DNA of 64,000 nt. It comes from an uncultured Flavobacteriaceae bacterium. GTDB taxonomy: Bacteria > Bacteroidota > Bacteroidia > Flavobacteriales > Flavobacteriaceae. The stretch is from NCBI GenBank assembly GCA_943787295.1, contig CALSLW010000003.1:85939-149938 (forward strand), given 5' to 3'. This document shows, piece by piece, positions 9,299-19,400 of this stretch; position 1 is the stretch's first letter, and each line of letters starts with the position of its first letter. A program made the position numbers and the translations under genes. Below the pieces are notes generated by a model. The model was not told the DNA's origin, ran no database searches, and worked only from the letters and a program-made list of their open reading frames with translations.

Positions 9299-10030
9299 CT
9301 AAATTTGATCTTTGATTCTCATTACTTTATAGGCTCTTTTCGCAGCTTTTTCTTCGGCTTTTTTCTTTGACACTTCACGGGTTTTAATCAATAGTTCATC
9401 GTTCAACATTAGTTTGCAGTAATAGTTGATCGTGGCATCCTTACTATCTTCTTTTTCGGTTAAGAATTGAATGTTTTGCTTTTCTTTTTGCCCCCATTCA
9501 ATCAAAACACTTTTGTAGGATATGATTTCTTTTTTTACATCGTTTAGAGAAATGTAAGGGTCTAAGATTACTTTAAAAACTATTTTTTTGCAGCGTTCAT
9601 AGCCTTTGTCAACAAAGACAGCCCCTATCAGCGCTTCGAGTATATTCCCATTGATGTCCTCGCCAAAGTTGTCTTTGCCCCCCGTGCAAAATAAGTGGTC
9701 GAGTAGGCCTAATTCTTTTCCGATGAAATTGAGTTTTTCACGGCTCACAATCTTAGATTTCATCTTTGTGAGTTCTCCCTCATTATCTTGATCGAGTTCG
9801 CAGTAGAGAAAATGTGCCACAACGGTATCAATTACGGTATCTCCTAAGAATTCAAGGCGTTCAAAATTTACATAAACACCATCTTCATTTTTACTGTTGA
9901 CAGAACGATGCGTAAATGCAGTTTTAAAAAGGGCCTTGTTTTTAGGGGTATAGCCTATAATTCCTTTTAAGACTTCATCCAAAGGTGGATTCCCTTTTTC
10001 TTTTGACCAAATTTTAGGAAAAAATTGCAC
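9299..10030 (-). CDS. rnc: Ribonuclease III
   Basis: Double-strand-specific endoribonuclease for rRNA and mRNA processing. The nuclease domain has the signature FERLEFLGDTVIDTVVAHFLY and the second acidic cluster NILEALIGAVFVDKGY. A double-stranded RNA-binding domain follows (YKSVLIEWGQKEKQNIQF to the C-terminal KKKAEEKAAKRAYKVM). It has 243 residues, normal. It lies eight bases downstream of fabF on the same strand, giving the compact run acpP-fabF-rnc that is widespread in bacteria. Confidence 0.95.
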   Translation of the reverse strand: MQFFPKIWSKEKGNPPLDEVLKGIIGYTPKNKALFKTAFTHRSVNSKNEDGVYVNFERLEFLGDTVIDTVVAHFLYCELDQDNEGELTKMKSKIVSREKLNFIGKELGLLDHLFCTGGKDNFGEDINGNILEALIGAVFVDKGYERCKKIVFKVILDPYISLNDVKKEIISYKSVLIEWGQKEKQNIQFLTEKEDSKDATINYYCKLMLNDELLIKTREVSKKKAEEKAAKRAYKVMRIKDQI

Positions 10031-10038
10031 AAAGCAAT

Positions 10039-11289
10039 TTAATCAATTTCTTTAAAAACAACACAAGCATTATGACCTCCAAATCCAAATGTATTGGAAA
10101 GCGCTACTTTTACTGCTCTTTTTTGGGCTTGGCCAAAAGTAAAATTTAGCTTTGAATCAATATTCTCATCTGGTGTTTGATGATTGATTGTTGGGGGGAC
10201 AATGTTTTCTTTGATTGCTAAAATAGAGGCAATCGCTTCAACCGCACCAGCAGCACCTAACAGGTGACCTGTCATCGATTTAGTTGAATTGATATTGATA
10301 TTGTAGGCGTGATCGCCAAAAACTTCTTGGATTGCTTTTGATTCAGCGATATCACCCAGTGGTGTTGAGGTTCCATGCATATTGATGGTATCAACATCTG
10401 TAGGTTGAAGATTCGCATTTCTCAAGCAGTTAATCATTACATTCTTAGCTCCTAAACCTTCTGGATGTGGAGCAGTCATGTGGTGAGCATCTGCAGAAAG
10501 TCCTCCTCCAGCTAATTCACAGTAAATTTTTGCTCCTCTTGCTTTAGCGTGTTCGTATTCTTCTAGAATAATTGCTCCAGCACCTTCGCCTAAAACAAAA
10601 CCGTCGCGGTCTTTGTCAAATGGGCGAGAAGCTGTTGCGGGATCATCATTACGGGTAGAAAGCGCATGCATTGCATTGAATCCACCGATGCCGGCATAAG
10701 TTACACCCGCTTCAGATCCACCAGCTACAATAATATCTGCATGATCTAAACGAATGTAGTTCAAGGCATCTATCAAAGCATTTGAAGAAGAAGCACAAGC
10801 AGAAACTGTTGCAAAGTTAGGTCCTCTAAATCCGTGTTTGATCGAGATCATCCCCGGAGCGATGTCTGCGATTAATTTTGGAATAAAGAAAGGATTAAAT
10901 CGTGGTTTGCGGTCATTGTCGGCAAAGTTGAGTACTTCGTTTTGAAAAGTCTCTAAACCGCCAATTCCAGCACCCCAAATAACCCCTACGCGGTCTTGAT
11001 CTACATTTTCAGATGTAATTCCAGCATCTAGAATGGCTTCGTCAGAAGATACTAGCGCATATTGCGTAAAGCGATCTTGTTTTCTAGCTTCTTTACGGTC
11101 AAAGTGATCTAAAGCATTAAATCCTTTTAACTCGCATGCGAACTGGGTTTTGAAATCAGTTGCATCAAAATAGGTGATAGGGGCAGCTCCGCTTTTCCCA
11201 GAAATAAGTCCCTCCCAGTAGGCAGGGACTGAATTTCCGATAGGAGTTAATGCACCCAATCCGGTAACTACTACACGTCTTGGACTCAT
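10039..11289 (-). CDS. fabF: 3-oxoacyl-ACP synthase II
   Basis: Elongates acyl chains by condensing malonyl-ACP with acyl-ACP in type II fatty acid synthesis. The thiolase-fold catalytic triad is visible: cysteine in TVSACASSSNAL (about residue 165), histidine in NMHGTSTPLGD and histidine in STKSMTGHLLGAAGAVEA. The N-terminal RRVVVTGLGALTPIGN and the C-terminal NTFGFGGHNACVVF are typical. It has 416 residues, normal. It is 11 bases downstream of acpP, its protein partner. Confidence 0.97.
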   Translation of the reverse strand: MSPRRVVVTGLGALTPIGNSVPAYWEGLISGKSGAAPITYFDATDFKTQFACELKGFNALDHFDRKEARKQDRFTQYALVSSDEAILDAGITSENVDQDRVGVIWGAGIGGLETFQNEVLNFADNDRKPRFNPFFIPKLIADIAPGMISIKHGFRGPNFATVSACASSSNALIDALNYIRLDHADIIVAGGSEAGVTYAGIGGFNAMHALSTRNDDPATASRPFDKDRDGFVLGEGAGAIILEEYEHAKARGAKIYCELAGGGLSADAHHMTAPHPEGLGAKNVMINCLRNANLQPTDVDTINMHGTSTPLGDIAESKAIQEVFGDHAYNININSTKSMTGHLLGAAGAVEAIASILAIKENIVPPTINHQTPDENIDSKLNFTFGQAQKRAVKVALSNTFGFGGHNACVVFKEID

Positions 11290-11300
11290 CTTACCAAATT

Positions 11301-11534
11301 TTAATTGGCTTGTTCTATGTATTGGATAGCTTGACCTACAGTGGCAATGTTCTCTGCTTGGTCATCTGGGATTTGGATATCGAATTCTTTTTCGAACTCC
11401 ATAATTAATTCAACTGTGTCTAGAGAGTCAGCCCCTAGATCGTTGGTAAAGCTTGCTTCTGTTACAACTTCGTTTTCGTCAACACCTAATTTATCAACGA
11501 TTATAGCTTTAACTCTTGATGCAATGTCAGACAT
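11301..11534 (-). CDS. acpP: Acyl carrier protein
   Basis: Small acidic carrier that holds growing acyl chains on a 4'-phosphopantetheine arm. The attachment serine is in [18 protein letters not shown] place the start at the ATG at 11534 ([18 protein letters not shown]), giving the usual 77 residues; an in-frame extension to 11567 adds residues that no ACP has. The gene heads the acpP-fabF-rnc run. A TACTTTTG -7 element lies about 30 bases upstream of the start. Confidence 0.97.
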   Translation of the reverse strand: MSDIASRVKAIIVDKLGVDENEVVTEASFTNDLGADSLDTVELIMEFEKEFDIQIPDDQAENIATVGQAIQYIEQAN

Positions 11535-11564
11535 ATTACAAATGGTTTTAGTTTTGTTTGACAG

Positions 11565-11572
11565 CAAAAGTA
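11565..11572 (-). promoter_or_regulatory. Candidate -7 element for acpP
   Basis: On the minus strand the sequence is TACTTTTG, matching the Bacteroidota TAnnTTTG consensus, about 30 bases before the acpP ATG. No good TTTG -33 box is visible at the right distance, so the call rests on the -7 match and position. Confidence 0.45.
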
Positions 11573-11653
11573 TAAAAACTTTATAGCATAGAATGTTTTA
11601 AAGAAGTTAAAATGCTTTTTTGCACATAGATTAAATTGCTTAATCCTCTCTGA

Positions 11654-11688
11654 TTGCTTTTTATTTATAGGATTTAGCACTATTTTTG
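11654..11688 (+). promoter_or_regulatory. Candidate promoter for purN-rnhA
   Basis: TTG at 11654-11656 and TATTTTTG at 11681-11688 (TAnnTTTG) with a 24-base gap, a few bases longer than usual. The predicted transcript would start near 11695, only about six bases before the purN ATG at 11701, implying a very short leader. Confidence 0.4.
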
Positions 11689-11700
11689 ATTTTTAAAGAT

Positions 11701-12258
11701 ATGGGCAAAAAAATCATCATTTTAGCCTCTGGAGGAGGAACAAATGCACAAAATATTATTCGGTATTTTGATCAAGACAGCGAGATTAACGTACACAGTG
11801 TTTTGTGTAATAGAAAAGAAGCTGGAGTGTATGAGAGGGTAAAAGCGTTAGGAGTACACTCTCAATGGTTTGATGCCAACAGTGAAGTCTTTTTGCTGGA
11901 CTATATGGAAGAACACCAACCAGATTTAATTGTTCTAGCGGGTTATCTTAAAAAGATTCCCAATGAATTAGTCGAGCTTTATTCCAATAAAATAATCAAT
12001 ATTCATCCAGCATTATTACCCAAGTATGGCGGAAAAGGAATGTATGGGATGCATGTTCACAATGCTGTAAAAACTGCAGGGGAAACCCAAAGTGGAATAA
12101 CCATTCACTATGTAAACCAACATTATGACAAAGGGGGAGTGATTTTACAAAAAGCAGTTTCCCTTGACCCTCAAGATAGCCCTAGCGAAATTGCGGCTAA
12201 AGTGCAGCAACTGGAATATGAGTACTTTCCTGAAGTAATCAAACAACTCCTAAGTTAA
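11701..12258 (+). CDS. purN: Phosphoribosylglycinamide formyltransferase
   Basis: Third step of purine synthesis: transfers formyl from 10-formyl-THF to GAR. Visible motifs are ASGGGTNAQNIIRYF (phosphate loop), INIHPALLPKYGGKGMYG with the active-site Asn-His, and the later aspartate in YVNQHYDKGGVI. It has 185 residues from the ATG at 11701; a TTG five codons upstream is less likely and lies within the putative promoter. rnhA begins directly after the stop codon. The later purF at 13721 keeps another purine gene nearby. Confidence 0.95.
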   Translation: MGKKIIILASGGGTNAQNIIRYFDQDSEINVHSVLCNRKEAGVYERVKALGVHSQWFDANSEVFLLDYMEEHQPDLIVLAGYLKKIPNELVELYSNKIINIHPALLPKYGGKGMYGMHVHNAVKTAGETQSGITIHYVNQHYDKGGVILQKAVSLDPQDSPSEIAAKVQQLEYEYFPEVIKQLLS

Positions 12259-12732
12259 ATGGCAGAAATACACATTTATACCGATGGTTCTGCCTTAGGA
12301 AATCCGGGTCCAGGGGGTTATGGTATTATTATAGAGTGGGTTGGGAAAGGATACATCAAAGAATTTTCCAGAGGGTTTAAACACACTACAAATAATAGAA
12401 TGGAATTGTGGGCAGTGATTGAAGCACTAGAAAAACTCAAAAAGAAACCCATGGATGTATTGGTTATTTCTGATTCTAAATATGTCATTGAGGCCATTGA
12501 TAAAAAATGGGTTTTTGGCTGGGAAAAGAAAAACTTTAAAGGCAAAAAAAATCCAGATTTATGGAAGCGATTTCTTAAGATTTACCCCCAGCATAACATT
12601 CAATTTCAGTGGGTAAAAGGACATAACGATCACCCTCAAAACGAACGCTGCGACCAGTTAGCAGTTACCGCGGCAAAGGATATGGCCATTGAACATGACG
12701 CTTATTATGAACAATTGTCACAAAAAGCATAG
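12259..12732 (+). CDS. rnhA: Ribonuclease HI
   Basis: Degrades the RNA strand of RNA-DNA hybrids. All catalytic positions are visible: Asp in IYTDGSALGNPGPGGYG, Glu in NNRMELWAVIEAL, Asp in VISDSKYVIEAI, and the His/Asp end in VKGHNDHPQNERCDQLA. The handle region rich in Lys/Trp (KKWVFGWEKKNFKGKKNP) is that of classical RNase HI. It has 157 residues. The ATG follows the purN stop codon with no gap, so both come from one transcript. Confidence 0.95.
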   Translation: MAEIHIYTDGSALGNPGPGGYGIIIEWVGKGYIKEFSRGFKHTTNNRMELWAVIEALEKLKKKPMDVLVISDSKYVIEAIDKKWVFGWEKKNFKGKKNPDLWKRFLKIYPQHNIQFQWVKGHNDHPQNERCDQLAVTAAKDMAIEHDAYYEQLSQKA

Positions 12733-12782
12733 AAATGCAGTCAAATTTTTTTTAGGAAGCAGAAAGAAGTTTATTTTCGCAT

Positions 12783-13724
12783 ATGAGTAAAAAATTACTT
12801 GTCATAGGTACCATGGCCTATGACGCTATAGAAACCCCTTACCATAAAGTAGATCGCATTCTGGGGGGTGCGGCAACATATATTGCTTTAGCATCTTCTA
12901 AATTTTCTGCCCATTGTGGTTTGGTCTCTGTGATAGGAGATGATTTTGCACAGTCTGATATGGAGAAATTAACTTCACTAGGGGTGAATGCTGATGGCGT
13001 TGAAAGAGTTGAAGGTGGAAAAACATTTTTCTGGAGTGGTCGTTATCACGACGATATGAATACCAGAACAACCCTAGATACTCAATTGAATGTATTAGAA
13101 AGCTTTTCGCCACAGATCCCTGAAGAGTTTAAAGACAGTGAAGTCGTTGTGATAGGTAATCTGCACCCTGGGGTGCAAAAAATGGCCCTAGATCAATTGA
13201 CAAACCCCGATAATTTTACCCTTCTCGATTCAATGAATTTTTGGATGGAGCACTTTAGAGATATTTTAGATGAAGTGATTGCTGAGGTAAACTTGATCTC
13301 CATTAATGATGAAGAAGCAAGAATTCTAACAGGGGAATTTTCTCTGACCAAAGCAGCCAAAAAAATCCATGAGATGGGACCGCGTTATGTGATCATCAAA
13401 AAAGGAGAGCACGGAGCACAGCTCTATGGCGACGGAAAAGTATTTATTGCCCCTGCTTACCCTATCGATCAAGTGGTTGACCCCACGGGAGCTGGAGATA
13501 GTTTTGCGGGTGGTCTTGCAGGTTTTTTGGCGCAAGCCAAAGAAATTAACTTTGACACCATTAAGCAAGCCCTAGTTGTGGGCTCTGTTTTTGCTTCTTT
13601 TACAGTAGAAGCATTTGGCGTTAAAGCCATTGAAGAAGTAAAAGCTGAAGCCTTGAACGAAAGAATTCATCGTTTTAGAGAACTAACCAGTTTTGACTGG
13701 ACTGATAAAACTTTAAGTCTATGA
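12783..13724 (+). CDS. PfkB-family sugar/nucleoside kinase
   Basis: A ribokinase-fold kinase of 313 residues. The C-terminal family signature DPTGAGDSFAGGLAGFLA carries the catalytic base aspartate, and a Gly-Gly near the N-terminus (RILGGAATYIALASSKF) marks the sugar-binding side. Substrate cannot be fixed: annotations in this clade range from adenosine kinase to generic carbohydrate kinase. The gene ends four bases inside purF (ATGA overlap), a coupling that makes a purine-nucleoside or ribose role attractive but unproven. Confidence 0.85.
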   Translation: MSKKLLVIGTMAYDAIETPYHKVDRILGGAATYIALASSKFSAHCGLVSVIGDDFAQSDMEKLTSLGVNADGVERVEGGKTFFWSGRYHDDMNTRTTLDTQLNVLESFSPQIPEEFKDSEVVVIGNLHPGVQKMALDQLTNPDNFTLLDSMNFWMEHFRDILDEVIAEVNLISINDEEARILTGEFSLTKAAKKIHEMGPRYVIIKKGEHGAQLYGDGKVFIAPAYPIDQVVDPTGAGDSFAGGLAGFLAQAKEINFDTIKQALVVGSVFASFTVEAFGVKAIEEVKAEALNERIHRFRELTSFDWTDKTLSL

Positions 13725-15616
13725 GTGATGCCATAAAACACGAATGTGGAATTGCCCTTATAAGGTTGAAAAAACCATTGTCCTATTACAAAGAGAAATA
13801 TGGAACAGCTCTTTATGGGATTAATAAGATGTATTTAATGATGGAAAAACAGCACAACCGTGGGCAAGATGGCGCCGGTTTTGCGAGCATTAAATACAAT
13901 ATGGCCCCTGGAGAAAGATATATTAGTCGGGTTCGATCTAGTGCGCAACAACCCATACAAGACGTATTTAATCAAATTAGCTCTCGTATTCAAGAAGGCA
14001 TTGAACAGCGTCCAGAACTTAACGATGATGCAGAATTACTCAAGAACAATGTTCCTTATGTCGGAGAATTGATGTTAGGACATGTGCGTTATGGAACCTT
14101 CGGAAAAAACAGTATTGAAAGTGTTCATCCATTTTTAAGACAAAACAATTGGATGCACCGCAATCTAATTGTGGCGGGGAACTTTAACATGACAAATGTC
14201 AATGAGTTGTTTCAAAACCTTATTGAGCTAGGTCAGCACCCTAAAGAAAAAGCCGATACCATTACTGTAATGGAAAAGATAGGTCACTTTCTAGATGACG
14301 CGGTGGCTAAAATATACAAGAAGCTTAAAAAAGAAGGCTTTAATAAATTTGAAGCTTCTCCTCAAATTGCAGAGCGTTTAAACATTGCCAAAATTTTAAG
14401 GAAAGCTGCAAAAAACTGGGATGGCGGCTATGCCATGGCAGGTATGATAGGTCACGGAGATGCTTTTGTTTTAAGAGATCCTGCAGGGATTAGACCAGCC
14501 TATTATTGTGAAAACGATGAAATGGTTGTGGTTGCATCAGAACGTCCTGTGATACAAACTGTCTTTAATGTACCGCAAGAAACCATTAAAGAACTCACGC
14601 CAGGAAATGCAATTATTATTAAAAAATCAGGGAAAGTATCTATTGACCCAGTTTTAGAACCCCTCGAAAAGAAGGCCTGTTCTTTTGAACGCATTTATTT
14701 CTCCAGAGGAAGTGATGCTGCCATCTATACTGAACGAAAGAATTTAGGAGAGCGTCTATTTCCACAAGTGCTTAGTAGTATTTCACACGACCTTAAAAAC
14801 ACGGTTTTCTCTTATATCCCTAATACGGCAGAAACCTCTTTTTATGGTTTAGTTGGTGCTGCGCAAAAGCATTTACAGACCCAAATAAGTCAAGAACTTG
14901 ATCAGGAAGTATTTGATAAAGCAAAGCTTAAAGATCTACTTAATTTAAGCCCACGTATAGAAAAAATTGCGATCAAAGACGCAAAACTAAGAACCTTTAT
15001 TACGGCAGATAATAGTCGAGATGATTTAGTCGCACACGTATATGATATTACCTATGGTGTTGTAAAACCATCAGATAATTTAGTTATAGTCGACGATAGT
15101 ATTGTTCGAGGAACAACACTAAAGCAAAGTATATTAACGATGCTTAATCGTCTTTCTCCTAAAAAGATCATTGTTGTTTCTAGTGCTCCACAAATTCGAT
15201 ATCCAGACTGTTATGGAATCGATATGGCAAAGCTCGAAGATTTTATTGCCTTTCAAGCGGCGATCGATTTACATAAGGACAAAGGAACCTTAGATGCAAC
15301 CTTAGATGCTATTTATAAAAACTGTAGAGAGAGTGTAGAGAATAAAGCTTCAGAGGCGGTAAATCATGTTAAAGCCTTGTATAGACCTTTTACCCAAGAA
15401 GAAGTTTCCGCTAAAATTGCGGCATTACTAACCCATGAATCCATATCATGTGAAGTAAAGATCATCTACCAAACGGTAGAAGGATTACATCAATCTTGTC
15501 CAGAAAATAAGGGTGATTGGTATTTTACAGGGGATTATCCGACACCAGGTGGTAATCGCGTTGTAAACAGGGCATTTATGAACTTTTATGAAGGAAAATC
15601 AGAAAGAGCCTATTAG
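13721..15616 (+). CDS. purF: Amidophosphoribosyltransferase, long form
   Basis: Commits PRPP to purine synthesis by glutamine-dependent amination. An N-terminal glutaminase domain begins after an eight-residue propeptide (Cys9 in HECGIALIRL is the expected nucleophile after trimming), with HNRGQDGAGF and GHVRYGTFG. The phosphoribosyltransferase domain has the PRPP loop LVIVDDSIVRGTT. At 631 residues it is longer than the usual 470-510, the extra mostly in insertions and a C-terminal extension. This is the long flavobacterial type, which may coexist with a standard PurF elsewhere. It overlaps the upstream kinase by four bases. Confidence 0.88.
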   Translation: MSDAIKHECGIALIRLKKPLSYYKEKYGTALYGINKMYLMMEKQHNRGQDGAGFASIKYNMAPGERYISRVRSSAQQPIQDVFNQISSRIQEGIEQRPELNDDAELLKNNVPYVGELMLGHVRYGTFGKNSIESVHPFLRQNNWMHRNLIVAGNFNMTNVNELFQNLIELGQHPKEKADTITVMEKIGHFLDDAVAKIYKKLKKEGFNKFEASPQIAERLNIAKILRKAAKNWDGGYAMAGMIGHGDAFVLRDPAGIRPAYYCENDEMVVVASERPVIQTVFNVPQETIKELTPGNAIIIKKSGKVSIDPVLEPLEKKACSFERIYFSRGSDAAIYTERKNLGERLFPQVLSSISHDLKNTVFSYIPNTAETSFYGLVGAAQKHLQTQISQELDQEVFDKAKLKDLLNLSPRIEKIAIKDAKLRTFITADNSRDDLVAHVYDITYGVVKPSDNLVIVDDSIVRGTTLKQSILTMLNRLSPKKIIVVSSAPQIRYPDCYGIDMAKLEDFIAFQAAIDLHKDKGTLDATLDAIYKNCRESVENKASEAVNHVKALYRPFTQEEVSAKIAALLTHESISCEVKIIYQTVEGLHQSCPENKGDWYFTGDYPTPGGNRVVNRAFMNFYEGKSERAY

Positions 15617-15730
15617 CATTTAATCGGTTAAAAATGCATTTCATCGATTTTTTCAGATAAGACGAACCAGAAATTGCACTTTTACATCACCAGAACATAA
15701 GTAGGTTAAGTTCATGGTAAGATTTGGGGC

Positions 15731-15760
15731 AAAAAAGGAGGAATTTATTCCTCCTTTTTT
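15731..15760. terminator. Symmetric intrinsic terminator after purF
   Basis: A stem of GGAGGAAT with ATTCCTCC is flanked by six A on the left and six T on the right, so it can end transcription in either direction. It lies 115 bases after the purF stop. Confidence 0.8.
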
Positions 15761-15782
15761 ATTTTACTTCAGTTTGAAGCAA

Positions 15783-15808
15783 AAAAAAGAGGGCGCTAGG
15801 CCCTCTCT
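15783..15808 (-). terminator. Intrinsic terminator of superoxide dismutase gene
   Basis: On the minus strand, AGAGGGC, loop CTAGC, GCCCTCT is followed by a run of T (read as A at 15781-15788 on the plus strand), about 20 bases after the sod stop. Confidence 0.8.
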
Positions 15809-15828
15809 TAATTTATAATTGTGATGTT

Positions 15829-16437
15829 TTATGCATGTTTAGCATAAAGGGCACTAACAGCTTCCCAGTTCACTACATTAAAAAATGCATTGATATAATC
15901 TGGACGTCTATTTTGATAGTTTAAGTAGTAAGCGTGTTCCCATACATCTAAACCTAAAATAGGAGTACCGTCGCATGCAACACCTGGCATTAATGGATTG
16001 TCTTGATTAGGAGTTGAGCAAACTTCTACTTTTCCTCCTTTGTGAACACATAGCCATGCCCATCCAGAACCAAAACGCGTTGCTGCTGCTTTACTAAAAG
16101 CATCTTTAAAAGAGTCAAATGATCCAAAGGCCGCATCAATTGCTGCAGCTAAGTCACCTGTAGGTGCTCCACCAGCATTAGGTGCCATTGTTGACCAGAA
16201 AAGAGAGTGATTGTAAAATCCGCCACCATTATTGCGTACAGCGCCGTTGTTTAAATCGAGTCCTGTTAAAATGTCCTCAATTGATTTTCCTTCTAAATCT
16301 GTTCCTGCTATCGCATTATTTAGATTAGTAGTGTATCCATTGTGGTGTTTCCCGTGATGGATTTCCATTGTACGTGCATCAATATGCGGTTCTAGTGCAT
16401 CATGTGAATAAGGAAGTTGTGGTAATTCAAAAGCCAT
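15829..16437 (-). CDS. Fe/Mn superoxide dismutase
   Basis: Disproportionates superoxide in the cytoplasm. The four metal ligands are visible: His in [15 protein letters not shown], His in [11 protein letters not shown], and Asp plus His in [21 protein letters not shown]. It has 202 residues, normal. Gly-Gly-Ala-Pro and the region after SLFW do not let me decide between iron and manganese with certainty. It is divergent from the AddA-like gene, has a -7 element upstream and its own terminator downstream, so it is probably monocistronic. Confidence 0.96.
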   Translation of the reverse strand: MAFELPQLPYSHDALEPHIDARTMEIHHGKHHNGYTTNLNNAIAGTDLEGKSIEDILTGLDLNNGAVRNNGGGFYNHSLFWSTMAPNAGGAPTGDLAAAIDAAFGSFDSFKDAFSKAAATRFGSGWAWLCVHKGGKVEVCSTPNQDNPLMPGVACDGTPILGLDVWEHAYYLNYQNRRPDYINAFFNVVNWEAVSALYAKHA

Positions 16438-16464
16438 ATCTTTTTTTTTAATTCATTAATGGTA

Positions 16465-16472
16465 CAAATCTA
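16465..16472 (-). promoter_or_regulatory. Candidate -7 element for superoxide dismutase
   Basis: The minus strand reads TAGATTTG (TAnnTTTG) 28 bases before the sod ATG. No clear -33 box was found at the expected distance. Confidence 0.45.
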
Positions 16473-16499
16473 AAGATTAATTACATTTAATGCATCATC

Positions 16500-19400
16500 A
16501 TGACTAAGGACATTCCAGCACCATTTCAAATTTATAACGCCTCTGCAGGATCAGGAAAAACTTTCTTATTGGTTCAAAAGTATCTACTGAGACTTTTAAG
16601 TGGCCGTTCTGACGAATATTTTAATCGTATGCTAGCCTTGACCTTTACGAATAAGGCGGTCTTTGAGATGAAGTATCGAATCTTATTACAATTGCACGAG
16701 TTCGCTTTTTCTGATCTTAAACTAGATGATGATCCCATGGTGAAAACTTTGCTGGAAAAATTATCCATTAGTCCTAAAGAGTTAAAACAAAGAGCAGAAA
16801 GAAGCCTAAAAGTTATTCTACATGATTATGCTGCATTTGATGTAATTACACTAGATAGTTTTACCCATAGGGTCATTAGAACTTTCGCAAAAGATTTAGG
16901 CTTAGCCTATAACTTTGATGTTGTTTTAGAGGTTCAAGATTTTTTAGAACAAATCGTTGATCGTGTTTTAGATCGAGTGGGAAAGCAACCTGAACTTACA
17001 CAAACACTAGTAGAATTTACTTTTGAAAAAATGGATGACGATGGTACATCTAGCTGGGAGTTAAGACAAAATTTATTGAATGCTGCAGAATTGCTGCTGA
17101 ATGAAAACGATAGAATTCAGGTTCAAAAAATAGCAGCAATGTCTTCGCTTGAAAGAAAAAGCCAACAAGCATTTTTAAAGCAAAAGCATAATGAGCTAAT
17201 CCTTTCTTTGACCAGTATTGGGAAACAAATGCTTTTATTATTTCAAGAAAATGGTTTAAATGCTTCTCACTTTAATAGGGGAACTCTTTTCAATCGTTTT
17301 TCGAATTTAGCCAAAGGAGAGTTTAAGGATTTTGACAAAGGGCAGTTGTATCAAAACATATTGGGTGGAAAGCCTCTCTATCCAAAAAAAGTTCCTGCAG
17401 ATATACAAAGATGTATCGATGGTTTGTCAGATACAATCAAAGAAAACTTTGAAAAAGCATTGGGCTTCTTTTTCAAATTGCAATTAATCAAGGACATTAA
17501 AAAGCAGTGGATTCCATTAAATCTTTTAACCACCTTGTCAAAAGAGTTGGATGCTTACCAAAATGAAACCAATAAGGTTTTGCTCTCTACCTTTAACGAA
17601 CGTATTGCCAAAGAAATTTTACTGCAACCCACCCCTTATATTTATGAACGACTAGGAGAAAACTACCGTCACTATTTTTTAGATGAATTCCAAGACACCT
17701 CTTCCTTACAATGGAAAAATTTAATCCCACTTATTGAAACAGCTTTAACCAGTTTAAATGAAGATGATCGCACAGGAAGCCTGTTGTTAGTAGGTGACCC
17801 AAAACAATCTATTTATCGCTGGCGAGGAGGGGATGTCAACCAATTCATCGATTTGATTAATCTAAAGCCCCCTTTCCAGATTAAAAAAAAGGTCAATGCT
17901 TTAAAAACAAATTATCGAAGTTCAAAAAGTGTGGTTGCTTTTAATAACGCTTTGTATCAATGTTTGACACAACATTTAGAATATCCAGAGAATAAAAAGT
18001 TGTTTGGGAAATTTGCGCAACAAGATTTTTTTTCAGAGGAAGAAGGCTATGTCAAATTGACATTTTTTCCAGACGAAAATCCCTTTGAAGAAAACCCCTA
18101 CACTAAACGCATTATTGCAGACATAAAACAATGTGAGAAACAAGGCTATTCACTTAATGATATGGTAGTCCTTGTGCGAAAGAAAAAACAAGCAGAGCGT
18201 GTCGCAAAAGATTTATCTGCTGCAAATATCCCGACAATTACAAGCAGTTCGCTGCAGTTAGAGGAGAATGATCAAGTAAAGTTTTTGGCCTCATTACTAC
18301 AGCTAAACTTTAACCCTAGGGATTTAGAATGCAAAAAAGAGCATCTAACATTTTTGTATCCACATAAAGAAAGAGAAGAAGATTTACATCAATTTCTTTT
18401 TGAGAGAATTCCACGTCGTTTAGAAGAAATATGGCAAGAAGAGGGGATTGCATTTAATTTTAGTTTTTTTGATCATCGCAATCTCAATACTGTCTTGCAA
18501 AAAGCATGTTTTTTATTTCCTCGAATAGAAATTGAAAACCCATATGTAAAGGCATTCTTAGATTTAGTATTTGACTTCAGTCAAAAAGAACAAGCCGATT
18601 CATTGTCGTTTTTAAATTTTTGGAACAAGAAAAAAGAGGCGCATAAACTCTCCATTCCAGAAGATAGTATAGGAGTGAAAATCCTTACAATCCATCAAGC
18701 CAAAGGCTTAGAATACCCCATTGTTTTCTTTCCATATGCAGACAGTTTAATTCAAACAAATCATCAAGAAAAAGTCTGGTTATCGACTCAGTCTATTTTA
18801 GGAGATCAGTTATCACTCGCATGGGTGGGATATTCTAAAAAGCTATTAAATTATGGGCCAGAAGGAGAACACGCCTACCATAAAAAAAGGCAAGAAGTAG
18901 AGATGGATGCATGGAATGTTTTCTATGTTGCTACCACAAGAGCAAGTCAGCAACTGTATCTTTATGCCAATGAAAAAAACAAAGAAAAGGACAGCTATGT
19001 CAAGGTCTTAAATGATTCCATTCCTAATAAACAAGTAGAATGCGATCAAGGTATAATGCACGAATGGGGAAGCCTTACCTTTCTCTCTTCTAAAAATAAG
19101 GATAAGGCTTCGCCAAAGAAAAACACTTTTGAGCGGATACAAACAGCTTACCCCTATGAGCAAAAACTTGTTTTGCAAATGCCTCAAAGTGAAGCCAGAG
19201 AACAGGCAAGACTTTTAGGACTACGTATTCATGATTTACTGGGTAAAATAAATTATCAAGATGAGGTAGAAAGCGTCCTAGCTGCAGCTTATCTTCAAGG
19301 GGAAATTACTCAAGAAGAGCAGGTTAAACTTTTTGATCTATTTGTACAACTAATGCAAAATGATAAAATAAATCGCTTTTATTCAAGGGATTATAAGGTC

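Noticed and set aside
13721..15616. Long PurF as a fusion with a new domain
   Set aside because: The extra length is spread over insertions and the C-terminus, and no separate recognisable domain is present; this form is common in flavobacteria.
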